A DNA stretch of 64,000 nt from NCBI GenBank assembly GCA_914767715.1, contig OU612068.1, positions 3,720,001 to 3,784,000 of the forward strand, read 5' to 3'. The notes under the pieces were generated by a model. That model searched no databases. It worked only from the letters and a program-made list of their open reading frames with translations, and was not told where the DNA came from. How positions within the stretch are numbered: the stretch's first letter is position 1; the number at the start of each line of letters is the position of its first letter. This document shows positions 23,696 through 35,900 of the stretch, piece by piece. This stretch comes from Membranipora membranacea (lineage: Eukaryota > Bryozoa > Gymnolaemata > Cheilostomatida > Membraniporidae). The translations under genes and the position numbers were made by a program.

Positions 23696-26600
23696 TCTTC
23701 AGTGTTAGTCTGAGATTAGACAAGCACACTACAAGATTGTAGAGGAGGGAATTTTAATCGATATCAAATTTCAACAGCAATGCATTTAGCAAATGACCCA
23801 GTTTGATGACTGACAGAACAGTTCGAGATGAGATAACATTATACGAGGTACAAAAATATCTTTCAAACATGTGTGGAATACATCTTCCACGCATAGAGAA
23901 TTCCAGAAGGTACGAGGGTGGAATTTTATAGTAAGTACATTAATCTGTGTACACAAGAGAGGGTAGCAAGATTGGTTAGTGTGTATCAGCCAAGATCTTT
24001 CAAACATCATCTCATTTCCTCTGATTATATCCAACTAGAATGTTTTGTTTTTAGTTTTAAGCAAAGGAGATGATTTAAACAAAACTGCAGACAGCAAAGA
24101 GGCACTTATTGTTTGTAGTAAACAAAGAAAAGGTTCCACAAAGTATACAAAAGTAAGGATTTGAGGTAACAACCTACCTTGGTAATATTTCAAAATCTTG
24201 GGGCCTATTCTAAGACCAGTTCATAGACTTAAAAGACTGAGAAGCATGTTTAGAATGGCCTCTCACTGTACAACAATGGGTGTACTTATATGTTCTCAAT
24301 TCTGATTCTAGTCTGTCTATAATAAGAAGATACAGATATCAGTATAAAGAATCAGGTGTGTCGGAAGCAGATGGTTGACTGAAACATTTCATTACAAAGT
24401 CTGTGTTACTCACACTGGGTTCATGTATGCAGATAAGTAAGTTACAGCTTAGTAATAGGAAGTAAGAGCAAGGTATTTACTCCGTGGTAAGAGTTATGAG
24501 CTCAATAAATAATAGTCAACTCATATGTATAATGTTCTTAGAGTCCAGACACCACCAGAACATGCTATTTCACTCATAACATAACATACTCACACTCCTT
24601 GCTCATACATACTAATGAATGATGACCTGTGATGCCCTACAAATCCTAATAATGGACTGGTTGAGCTGATAGTGATGTGTGCATGTATTTCAATTCAATG
24701 ATGATGACAAACAAGCTTCACCTGGTGGTGTCAAGACAGGCTAGGTGATGATGAAAATGTGTAGATAAATTGATGGACCACTCAGCCACATTGAGGAGCA
24801 AATACCATCCGCCTCTGGAATTCGTTGTCACCGAGTGTTGTCGGAGGCCAAATCCCTCAACTCTTTTAAGTCTCAAATGTCAACAAGTTATTAGTTCCAG
24901 AATTATATTTTAGAAACACACTGCACCAAACATATTATATTTATTGCACCTGCACCTTTTAAACTGTGCGAAATACTCACCCGAGTCATGCACAATAATG
25001 GCATACTACAACTACTAACTCAAGTGATAGTCCTTCCGTATCTTTGGCTTTTTAACTGTCACCTGTGCACACCACAGCAAGCAAAGGAGTTCAGTTAGAG
25101 AACCAACTCAGAGCTATTCTTTACAACTTCCTACTTCACCTTGGTTGAAAAATTATCAAATTAAAATCAATCAATAGCTCAGGTGATAAATAACACTTTA
25201 ACTAGTACTTGTTCAGCGTTAGTCACTAGTGATTGCAAACTGTCAGCTGTTGATATATTGGATTTTTGCAAACATTTCCTTAAAATCAAGTGCACTAATT
25301 GTATCCAACTATTTCAAGAGTTTGATGAAAACTGCCATCCAGAATACCAACCTGCATTTTGCATACCTGCACCACAATATTGTCTGTGATCAATTTCATT
25401 GTAATACAATTTCGATCGAAACTCCAGTATGCTGATAATAACCACTTTATTTAAACCAATCATGTTACAGAATAAAAAGGTTTCCTTTTATAACAAAAGA
25501 GCAGACAAAAGCTTTAAAGGGCAACCAAGGTTTCGTAGCAATGCATTAGTGGGTAGCAAATAATGTGATAGGCAGCATCAGCCTTGTGCATGACGCGATG
25601 CAAAACTCTAAATAGTTGCTGACTCTAAGCTGGGTAACACTTCAGTTTAGGGGAGGTTCCAATACATTATTGTAATAATGATAGAGCACAGGCTAAATAA
25701 TAACAGGAAACTGCTCTGTGGTGTTCTATTTTAGCTGACTTGGAGTACCTGATCGATGAATTGTTTCACAAGAATTCTGGCTGAATAATCATCCGAATTA
25801 GATTTTTTCTTTTTCCCTATGCAGAAGGTGCAATCTGCGATCAATCGATTAGAATTTGTTTGAAACCTTGAATGCCCTTTAAGGTCATGCCTCGCCTAGG
25901 ATACTAACTTGAGAACTACTGGTCCGATTACCTTGATTTTTCATTCTAACTGTAGCTATTCCTTGTTTAGCAATTTCCAAACCCTAAATTGTCTTTAATT
26001 TATTTTATTATGGATGTGATGGCAATTTATAAAATTTAAGCTACAGGTACCATGCAAAATAATAGGAGCTGTCAATAACTGGGAGCATCTGGCTCAGACG
26101 CCTCAAAACCATTTATCTGTATCAAACCAGGATTGGCAGCACAAAGTAGTCCCAATAAAAACAATTTGTGATGATTATTCCTAGGAACAGGCCTTGTCAT
26201 GAATTTCAAGTACTAGAGAAGGAAAGTTCTGTAATAACAGACAGGAATTAACAAGCCAGCTTGTGAACTGTTGTAAAATACACCAAAATGACTGGATTTT
26301 AGAGACTTATATTACTACGCCAAATCTGGTGCGTAAATATATCAGGCAAAAAACCATGAATGGTTGGAACTTCCTCTGTATTCATGAGGCATTTATTTCA
26401 ATTCGAGTAGAGATGTTGATTCGAAACTTTGGAATATACAAAAAGGATATGTTTTAGTGAGTTTACGGACTACCTCTGGAAAACCGCACGATGGGCCTTC
26501 TTATTATACCCCTTCTCCAACACAAAAATTTTACAAGGTTCAAAATAAATGCCTTGTGCCCTCACCAAGGCCTTGGAGGATGCCCCCAGCAGAAAAAATA

Positions 26601-27368
26601 TTTAAGTCTCAGTACTGTTTTTACATATTTATAGTTCTCGTTTTGTACAGCAAAGGGGCATTTTAGTCAAAATTTTGACTAGTTTAGGAGTAATATATAA
26701 GATACAGGCCTGTGATTCACACAATTTTAGTCGTACCATACGATTTTGTAAATGTGGGGGTGCGACTTAGTCTGTATATAAGACTTTAACATTCCTAAAC
26801 AGTGATTTATGTGTCTGCGTCTGACAGTAATAATATGATTGATGTGAATGAGATTAGGAGTTGTGTGATCATTCTATTTTTGTGTGTAGTTGCTTCGGAA
26901 ATTCATTATGATTGTTGTAATCAACTTGTGAACTTTTCGGACTACATCGTGATTTGTGTGATTTACTACATTGCTTCATTTGTAGTCCTAAGACCTGGAA
27001 ATATTTCCTTTTGCTCATCATACTGACTCTCATGATCTGACTGGGCATGTAGATCACTGATATACTAGGCTATCATTACCACAAAGAGAATGTCGTAAGG
27101 CTAAGTATGTATCATGTGTGACTTGAATTTGCGCATGTGCAAGAACAATGAGTTTAGTCTGGGTTCTACTTGCAATTTTGGTCTGGGGAGATAGGACACC
27201 CCCTGCATAAATTGCCAGTCAAATTTAACTAATAGTGACAATAGAAGATAACTCTTTCTAACAATTCCGCACACATTTGTGAGTGTGCCACCAGATCAGG
27301 TAGCCAATCAGATGGCTTCGGATTTCCGAGACTCAATTTTGCAGAGATCAGCTCATGCCCAGATCTGA
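23696..27368. other. Gene-free region upstream of the myosin; presumed promoter side
   Basis: The myosin 5' UTR and promoter should lie here, to the right of 23695, but I cannot point to a TATA box or a 5' noncoding exon with confidence. No conserved protein, RNA gene or pair of transposon ends was recognised. The open frames present are short and have no features. Confidence 0.5.
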
Positions 27369-28390
27369 GCATGCACAGAATGTTTGCTCATCACTACCTA
27401 CAATAACTTCATGGCTATAGTTGAGAGTCTTCTGAGCGGCCGCTGTCAATATGTAAGGTTTGGCAACTCCAAAAGTGCCGAGCTACCTGTGAACAACGGG
27501 ACGCCGCAGGGTACACTGCTGGGACCAATGTTCTGGCTGCTATATATAGACACTCTTGCCACTACTTCAACTGAAACCATCAAATATGCCGACAACATTA
27601 CTCTCATACCAAACCACACCTCCGACGCCAACAACAATCTTCAGACCGCCATCGACGAGACCACTAGATGGTGCAGCAACCACAACATGATCGCTAATCC
27701 GAAGAAGTCTGTCACCATGTCCATCTCTAACATCCACAACAACTTCGTCCCTGAAGCACCCATCTTCACAATGAATGGTGAGCAGATCTCGAACGAGACC
27801 AGCACCAAGTTTCTCGGCGTCATTATTGATGAACATCTGACATTCAAAGATCACGTGGATCATGTTATAAAGAAAACCCGTGGTCTTGTGTACTCACTAC
27901 TAGACCTGAAGAGATCAGGAGTACCGACACACATCATGAGAAAATTCTACACGACATGCATTCGACCAATCATCCTTTACGCCTGCCCGTCCTGGTACTC
28001 ATTCACAACCGGTGAGCAGAGACTGCGGCTAGTCAGACTAGAAAACTTAGCTCTGAAGATCATGGACCCAAGCAGCCGAGACTACGATGAACGCGTTTAA
28101 ACAGCCGAAATAGTGCCCATTCTCACTCTACTCGAAGACACCAGCAAGAGTTTCATCAATTGCATCATGGGCAGCCCTGAACATAGTCTCCACCAGCTAG
28201 CCCATAGCTATACTCCTGCAGCACCCCCTCGGAGATCCGCCCGCCTAGACCTACCCATACCACCATCCACTCGAACCGTACTCCGATCGAAGTGTCCGCT
28301 CATTTTCTATCATAATGTTTAAAAGTCACTGTCGATTCCACTTTTTTGTTTTTATATCCAAAGATCAATAATATTGAATTGAATTGAATA
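27369..28390 (+). mobile_element. 5'-truncated non-LTR retrotransposon (CR1/jockey-type LINE), inactive
   Basis: A reading frame runs from about 27384 with reverse transcriptase blocks in order: TPQGTLLGP (motif B region), KYADNITLI (catalytic box, normally YADD), then KFLGVIIDEHLTFKDHV and the thumb region with ILYACPSWY. An in-frame TAA at 28098-28100 interrupts it, and the same frame continues to 28322 with a typical LINE C-terminal tail. The 3' end is a short ATTGA-type tandem repeat (28373-28389), as in CR1/L2 elements. The upstream endonuclease and the first RT blocks are absent. The second catalytic Asp is Asn. The copy is therefore dead. The exact family needs a repeat library, and the 5' boundary is approximate. 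Confidence 0.85.
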
Positions 28391-29841
28391 CTTTTTAAAA
28401 TCTCTGATCAAATATAAAGCAACTATATATTTATGTTTATGTTTATGTTACATGCTAGGTTTATGGGAATAAATAACACATCTGGTCAATGCTCCACAAT
28501 TCTGGGAGAGGGTTGGTAAAAAATTAATTAATTTGTGGTCAGTGTGATCTGGTGAAACCATAGCTAGTAAGACTTTTTGCTGTTGAAAATACTAGTAAGA
28601 CTTTTTGAAATTGGTAGTAAGACCAGATTTTTGCATTCACAGGCCTGGGATGATTCAAAATTTCCTTCTGGCACATCAATTTTTTTCATCAATTTTGGTC
28701 AGCACTGGGCTGATGAGGGCACTGGGGTAATCACATTTGTCCACCTTGGACAGCAATTGTCACAGGTCACTTTCTTTGTACCATTGTCAACACTTATGGT
28801 TTAGCTATCAGTCTGTGAATTTGAATGCCGTTTTTTTTCAAGTCAAATCAAACATTGAACATTATTGTTGTTATGGCTGCATGATATAAGGGTAGTCTTT
28901 ATGTATCAACTGCATTTTTTGCTCCAAGGACTTGCAACGTCTTTAAATATGGACAATAGTGACAATAGGTTTTGATATGTTGCTGAAATTCAAAGACGCG
29001 TTATGACGTCACGTCATGGCGTAACGTCGTCAAATTTTGGGTTTAAACTTCTTTGATCATGTGGATTTAGAAACCCCAAAAAAAATTTTGGCGCGGCTCT
29101 ATTTATCTATCAACTTTTTCATGAGGTGATTACCAGCAGTTCAATATACGAAACAATCATCTGGTGTGGAATTATGATAATTCAAATAAATGAATTATTT
29201 TGAATGATTAAATATAATGCTTCATTCATCCAAGGACTCCTTGATTCATCATATAAGCGTGGTTATTTATTATAAATGCAATCATGTCTAATGAGAGTCA
29301 TTTCCGCAGTTTAATCCTCCCAAATGTATGATGTTGGGTCGCAGTAGGGGAATGGATGCATAAACTGCTTAACTTTAATTTCGGGCTAAAATATATCATT
29401 TTTTTAATTTGTCCATCTATGCCTTTTTATTTTGATTTTGCTACGACCAAATACAGCAAAATGAAGAGAGATACGGCATTTTTATAAAACTTTACGTTTC
29501 AAACCGCCCTGTTTTAGAATTGGAACAATAGTAAGAGCCAATTGTGTGTTCACAAATAGCATGGTACCATTAAAATGAAATAGTGGTGTTGTACATTGAA
29601 GAGATTTGAAAGTAGAAAGAAAACCTAGATAGCAATACTAATCGAAGAAATCAAGTTGTCATTTTTGGAGAGAAATACATCGGATCTGACTGATGGTGGT
29701 TGTTTGTCGAAGTTGGTGATGGTTTACAACTGACTTACACTTATTTGCTGGGCTAACTTAGTATCACAGAGAGACCGAAGCTTACTTTTACCTGCTCCTG
29801 CTTTCGGATTTTGGGAGGATCATCGCAAGGAGTGTATATAT
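28391..29841. other. Intergenic DNA, no gene seen
   Basis: Nothing coding or transposon-like was recognised apart from a compact run of ACGTCA/TGACGT motifs near 29000, listed separately. Confidence 0.5.
29004..29011. promoter_or_regulatory. Perfect CRE-like palindrome TGACGTCA in an ACGT-rich cluster
   Basis: TGACGTCA is immediately followed by CGTCATGG and then GTAACGTCGTC within about 30 bases. The octamer is the consensus CREB/ATF site. It is far from any start codon here, so a role is only a guess. Confidence 0.3.
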
Positions 29842-30704
29842 TAGTGTTGTATTCAGGGTCAAGTTCAAGTCAAAGGGTCGGGTTTCTGTGGTCGGGTCAT
29901 GTTAGGGTCCAGTCGAGGCCTGCATCTTCACGGGTCTCAACTAGTGATGGTCAAAACACTGCCCATACCTTGATTTGATGTTAACCACTAGGCCATGGAT
30001 TTTGTTTGACAAATTTGGAAATGGAGACTATACCATGATAAAACATAGCTATTAGTTATGCTTTTGCTGTGATTATTATGAACGGCTTACAACACTACAT
30101 AAAGCTTTCTTGAGTTTCTTCAGACATCTATAATTTGATAAATACTTGACAGAATTTGATGAAACTTTGTCTCGACATAGTTCATTATGTCTAGATCATA
30201 ATATATTACAAATTGAATCAAACTTAACATGTACTATTAGCTAATTGCACTAGTGATTAGTGGATGAATATCCATCATTCTTTTAAATTGTGAAGAATGT
30301 TTTATAGGCATCGATATGTATCGGTCTCGTCCCGGTCTCGTCTCGTATTTTCATGCTGTGTCGTCCCGTCTTGCCAAAATCTGACAATTTGCCATCACTA
30401 GTCTCAACTTCATATTATGTATGTAGTAATGTCCTGTCTGGATAATGGGCTTATCATTTTTGTGGTTCGATATTGTTAAATATCATAATAATAATAATTC
30501 AATAACAATGACTCAATAATTCCGTGTAGACATAGAAGCAATTTCCTAGATGTAAAACCAAGACAGTGTAGGACATCAACTTATGAAGTCATAATGTAAA
30601 TCCATTTCACGCGCTCTTTTCGACTCGACCCGGCTCGTACCCGAATTTAGGGAAATTTCAGTGGCTCGGCTCATTTTCATTTTTGCTGGCTCAATACAAC
30701 ACTA
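29842..30704. mobile_element. Non-autonomous hAT-like DNA transposon (outer element of a nest)
   Basis: The left end TAGTGTTGTATT (29842-29853) and right end AATACAACACTA (30693-30704) are perfect 12-bp inverted repeats. The flanking octamers are GTATATAT (29834-29841) and GTATTTAT (30705-30712), a 7/8 match as expected for an aged 8-bp hAT target duplication. Removing the second element inside it leaves about 396 bp with no transposase frame. It is rich in GGGTC/GACCC blocks near both ends. Confidence 0.72.
29942..30400. mobile_element. Younger hAT-like MITE inserted in the outer element
   Basis: The 459-bp insert starts TAGTGATGG (29942) and ends CCATCACTA (30400). It is flanked by an exact 8-bp duplication, GTCTCAAC, at 29934-29941 and 30401-30408. 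Beyond nine bases the inverted repeats are imperfect. There is no transposase. The TIR form (TAGTG) and 8-bp duplication are typical of hAT elements. The exact target duplication suggests it is more recent than its host element. Confidence 0.82.
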
Positions 30705-30712
30705 GTATTTAT

Positions 30713-31278
30713 GCAATAATTTGAAACTACAAACGAGTAGCAATTTGTTGGTGACAGAAGAGGACAATCCCATTTATCATCGATCAACCATCTGGCCTGT
30801 TTGTTTCACTTTGTTTTATAAGTGCCTCCAGTTAAATCAGCAATCAGATCTGTACTAAAGCATTATAATTTTAACCCGAATTATGAATCGTTTTTTATTT
30901 GTACGACGTATTCTATATACAGACAAATCTATGTGTTTGCTAGGGAAAAACCCCAGCACCATCATTCAAGCAGGTGAGAAATAATACGTCCAGTCTACAA
31001 AAAATCTCCCCAAAAGTAGCCTCTCAAGGTTTTAGTTTAATGGTGGATTTGCTGAAATTCGACAAATCAAATATTATACATGGTACTGATGACTATAAAA
31101 TTAAAATAAGAAATGATAAAATTTATATGTTTTCGGAGGCAGCCCTGACCACTTGCTAAAAGCATCAAATGGATTGAGCATAACATAACTGACAATTCTC
31201 CAAAGTTTAAGATATATCTAAGCTATATAGATATATATATATATATAGCTATATAGATATATCTAAACTATAGAATTG
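30713..31278. other. Left flank of the ENT tandem duplication
   Basis: No gene was seen. The right end carries an AT-rich imperfect palindrome (listed separately) that ends about ten bases before the duplication begins. Confidence 0.5.
31208..31268. repeat. AT-rich imperfect inverted repeat beside the duplication breakpoint
   Basis: Arms containing TTTA-GATATATCTA and AGCTATATA recur in inverted order around a (TA)n centre, about 24 bp per arm with a few bases of indel. It could extrude as a cruciform. It is present once, outside the duplicated unit. Confidence 0.65.
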
Positions 31279-31499
31279 AGATTTAATTATTCTAAAGGAA
31301 CAACTAGCAGTGTTTATACTACGAAAGTTTTTTCTTTTGTTTTGGCACTAAATGTAAAAGATTTTCCTAAGAAATGATTTAATTTGTCCAATACGTTTCC
31401 AAAAAGAAATTAATATCTTATATAAAGGTTGCTGAACAACTTTATTTTCTCTTTTTCGAAAGTTTTGAGTCTTTTCAACCACAAGAATGATGTTTACTA

Positions 31500-32085
31500 A
31501 GATGTTAGCCTGTCACTAGTTTTCATTAGGGTGAGTTAAGCCGAACTGATTGGTTGTTTCATCTATGGAAACACATAACGACTTTGCCTCAGTGCAAGGA
31601 CATAGCTTGCAGTACTGATCATATGCTGGTACGCACCATGAGTTAAGTATAATTTTTTTTCATCGTTGTTAGGAGACATTTTACATTAGTAGATTTGTGA
31701 CAATTTATTATATATAGCTATGATCCAATCCAGTTGAGTGCACTGCTCCATTGTTTGTAGCTTATTATAATTATTGATCAGCTAGGCGTTGGGGCCAGCT
31801 GACCGCTGACCAGCTGATTGCTCTAATTATCATTATCATATGCAGCCCTTTATTGATTTTTCTTTCATTATATGAGGTATTAGTTATAGTGTAATGACCT
31901 TTCATTCCATCAATAGCCTCTATTGTAGCTGTTAGCTTGCTCACTGTGTGAATGCTTAGTTAAGTACAATTAATTGTGTATTTTGCCCAGAATTATGTAA
32001 GCTTGTCAGAGTGTAGCTAGCGGTGAGGTAGCTGGGAGGAGCATCGGCAGCAACAGCTCTCTGAGTGTTCTCACTTTTGGTCAAG
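31500..32085 (+). promoter_or_regulatory. Promoter and possible 5' noncoding exon of ENT copy A
   Basis: A strong donor (TCAAG followed by gtgagtgag) ends at 32085 and is conserved in copy B at 43616. An acceptor TTTAG at 32961-32965 precedes the start-codon exon. I infer a noncoding first exon ending at 32085 with the promoter just upstream; its start cannot be fixed from sequence. Between donor and acceptor lies an 81-codon open frame that evolves neutrally (see findings). Confidence 0.4.
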
Positions 32086-32995
32086 GTGAGTGAGGTCCAC
32101 AGCCAGTTTGTGAGAGTCATATCTATTGTTTCTTGAATAACATATCTCGTCGCCCACTAGAAGGGTGTGTGTACTGCACAGTGTACATCGATAGCAGTCC
32201 GTTACCTGAAGCTAAAGTTTTAGGAATGGGAAGGAAAAGGAACATTCAGCACAACCGATAACAAATTCAAATATTTGGATACATAGATGAACGGTTTAAT
32301 TTTATGTGAATCAACGCATGATATTGAATTTGTAGATAGTCATATCACGGTTAAATACTTTCTGTTCATTTCATCAAGTCTTTAACTCCTTGATTTCATG
32401 GTGTGAATATCATAGGCTCATGGATAAATGAAAATATGATTCTTAATAGCAACTAACAACAGCCCTATCTACTGTTTGTGAGATCAAGGAGTCGGAGACC
32501 CTACAACTCCTTGGTGAGATCAAGTTTTATTTCAGTTAGATCAAGGAGTTAGAGGGAGGGTTAGATGTAAATATGTAAACTGGAACTAATAATCTCTATA
32601 TTATGATTTATGCAAATCGAGAAAATACTGTTACACCAGCTATAATACTCTCTGCATTCTCGTTATCTGACCAATATGCCAACACAGTTTTGAAGATTTC
32701 GCTTTGTGTACACCTGTCACCCTTCCTGCTGTCATTATGTGATGAGGAGATGTCATGTTTCCTGGAGTTATCAGACCTTGGTTATCTTTACTCTGAATTT
32801 GTGTTCTTGATGACTAGCCTATCAGAATCTGGACCTCTATATAAATAATCCCAAAAACATCATCATTCATTCATGTGCGCATTGTCATTGATCCTCACTA
32901 ACATATAAACACATGCTTTATTCCACAACTTGAAGCATTATCCCTGTCTATTCTTGTGTGTTTAGTGGGCACTTGCTGCAGCTAAGAGTTAGAAG

Positions 32996-35900
32996 ATGCC
33001 CTCAAATGGAGTAAAAGCAAATGGTGAACATCACTCCACACCCGAGAAAAATTCCATGCTCGTAGTCGGAGATATAAATTACTCCAGCTATGGTAAGTTT
33101 AGTAAAACAGTTTCATCATTATGTCATACATAGGACACAATTACTGTAATCAAAAAGCGGTGTCTCGTATTTTAGGTCATTTTTATCTGAACTATTAAAT
33201 TCAGTTTAGCAGCATGTGTCCGCCTACCATTAATAAATCGATACACGCTATTATGTCAAAACCTTTCTTTCAAAATGTTGATGTCAGCGGCATACTAATG
33301 AGAAGTAATTTTCACACTCATCGTCTTATCACATTGCATCTATGTTTCTTGTAGAGGTTGTTGAGCCAAAGAGTAGCGGTAAGCTGCTGACCCCCTCCCC
33401 ATTCACCAGCAGAGCTTCAGCTTTCGGTAGTAAGGCATCAGGACACGCGTTTGGAAGTATCAGATCTGTGGCAAGTCGGGCAGATCAAAGACTTGCCCAT
33501 GCTAAACCAACATTACAGGTATGTCCGGTGTCTAAAGTTTTGCCCTGAATTGATTCTCAATGCTGTATTATTATCACATTTAACATAAAATATTATTTCG
33601 ACTAACCATATTTTGTTTAATACAAGGGAAAGTATTAGAAAAAGTAGGCTTTTTGATCTCTGATTCAATATATCAGATGTATTTGTTCAATGAAACACAT
33701 GAAGTAAATTGCTATGGTTGAGGAGATCCATTTGAGAGTCATGAGGGATACATAAAAACAGCTTGATGGCAGAAAGAAAGATTGTATAGTTTTTGCTGAA
33801 TTGGAAGGGTGGATCATATTTGTTGACAGGCCGGCAACATACACCTCTTTTTACTGTTGAATATAATGATATTTGCTTAAAATTTCACTCTTTTTATTTT
33901 AGTCAAGTTGGTTAAATGTTGCTGCCCCAGTACCTCTCGGAGCAAGCTTTGTAAGCATTAATAAACAAGCAGCTGGAAATCTGCAGAGCCAAGAACAGTT
34001 AGATCTCAAGGCCACAGCTCCTCCAGACAAGTAAGCCCAGATTACATATTATTTTTACAAATGGAGTCCTTTTTACCAGCTACTTCCACACTCCGCTATG
34101 CTTTATAAATAAATAAATAAGTACATTATATTCTTTTTGGTAGAAAATATAATAGGATTCTCTTTCTCTTCTGACAGATATCGTTTAGTGTATATCATAT
34201 TTCTTATCCATGGAATCGGTACGCTGCTACCCTGGAACATGTTTCTTACAGCTAACAGTGTAAGTAGGCTATCTTTTTGGGGCCACGTCACGGTTACAGT
34301 TAATGAGCCCGGGTGACAGTTAGGGTCAAACACAATTACAACAGGCACCACTACCAGATAACAAAAAATGGTCTGATCACTTGATGCTATTGAGGGGCCA
34401 TTTTGTAGTATGTGTCTGCTTTAGCATTTTGTCATTGTTAAAAAGTGAAGAGGTTCTGTCTTCTGTCAACCTGATGTGCTAAGTTTATTATATGACTTTC
34501 ACCGGTGACAGGCATCGTGTGCACTTTAACCTCATCACCATAAGACAGGGCCACTTTTTTAATTCAAATCAGAAAGTGGTTGTGTGACATGGCCACATTA
34601 CCATTGATACCCAATAGTCATCTGAGTTAGTGTTTAATACTGTAGATTTTGTATTCATGTCATATTCCATTATCCCAATAACAAGATAAAAATCATTGAC
34701 CACTTGTGTTTCATGTTTGTAGTATTTCACAGATTTTAAATTGGCCGCCGGAGCTAATGAGACAGAGTCAGAGTATGCTAAGAACTTCCTGAGCTATCTC
34801 GGTATAACCGCCCAGCTTCCCAACCTCATTCTCAATGGTATCAATATATTCTGTCAGTGCGGCAAAGGCAGGTAAGGATGTCAAATCTAACCAAATTTTA
34901 GAGTTTTTAGTTTAATATCTCGCTATATTTATAAAAAAATGTATTGTATCACTTTTTTACTGGTTTTAAGCCCCTGTGTCTGTGGAGGTGGCAGTGTCTC
35001 TCTCATAGAAACAATACAAAATGCGGCGTATCATGGTCGCAGCTATAGGTCCACTTGTAAATTGAAACTAGGCTGTCAAGGCTTTCACAAGGAAAATAGG
35101 AGAACAAAGTAAAATTCGTGTGCGGCTTGTTTGTTTGAGTGTCTATCTCGCTGTATGACGAGAGGTTGCTTGACCGTTTGAGTTGAGAGTCACAGGTTGT
35201 TGCGCGTGTAAGTACTAGGTATACAATACCCATAACTAGGTACTCAGCAAGGAAAGTGTCTGGCAAAGTAAATGCTCTAAATGCCTCACTGTTTGTTGCG
35301 ATGTGATTTTGAGTGCATGTGATGAATGGAGGGATCGCCTGATAGGATTAGCTTAGCTAAATTTATCAATGACAATGAAAATGACTATGAAAATGACAAT
35401 GATCAGTGACACGTGTTAACCATTAGGTGTCTCAGTAGTTTTGTAATAATTTTGGACATGTGGGCCGACCCACGCTTTACTATTGCACTGGCTGAAGTTG
35501 TGTACTTTGACAGACATCCCGATTTGTATGCCCCATTTAAGTTACAGTATTTTAGTACTTGCTGTGACGATTTTTGAGCCTTTATTACATGTATACTTCT
35601 ATGTCATCTCCCATGTAAATATAAATAGATTGAATATTGTGCTAACAATTTGACAGTGCTGTTTAGTGAATCCCTACTGCTGAGTGATTGTGCTTTCATG
35701 AGCTTTAAGATTGAGGTCGCCACACTGGAAGATCAGGACCAAAAAAACTCCCATGATACCTCTGATGATGCAAAACTAGCAATTTTTGATGAAATGTTCA
35801 AACTTGGCTATGTATGACTTTGAAACACAGATTTAGATCAGCCCTTGCACCAGTAGGGTAGATTGGCTGAGTGCCTGTATCCTGTCCTCCCTATGCTCTG

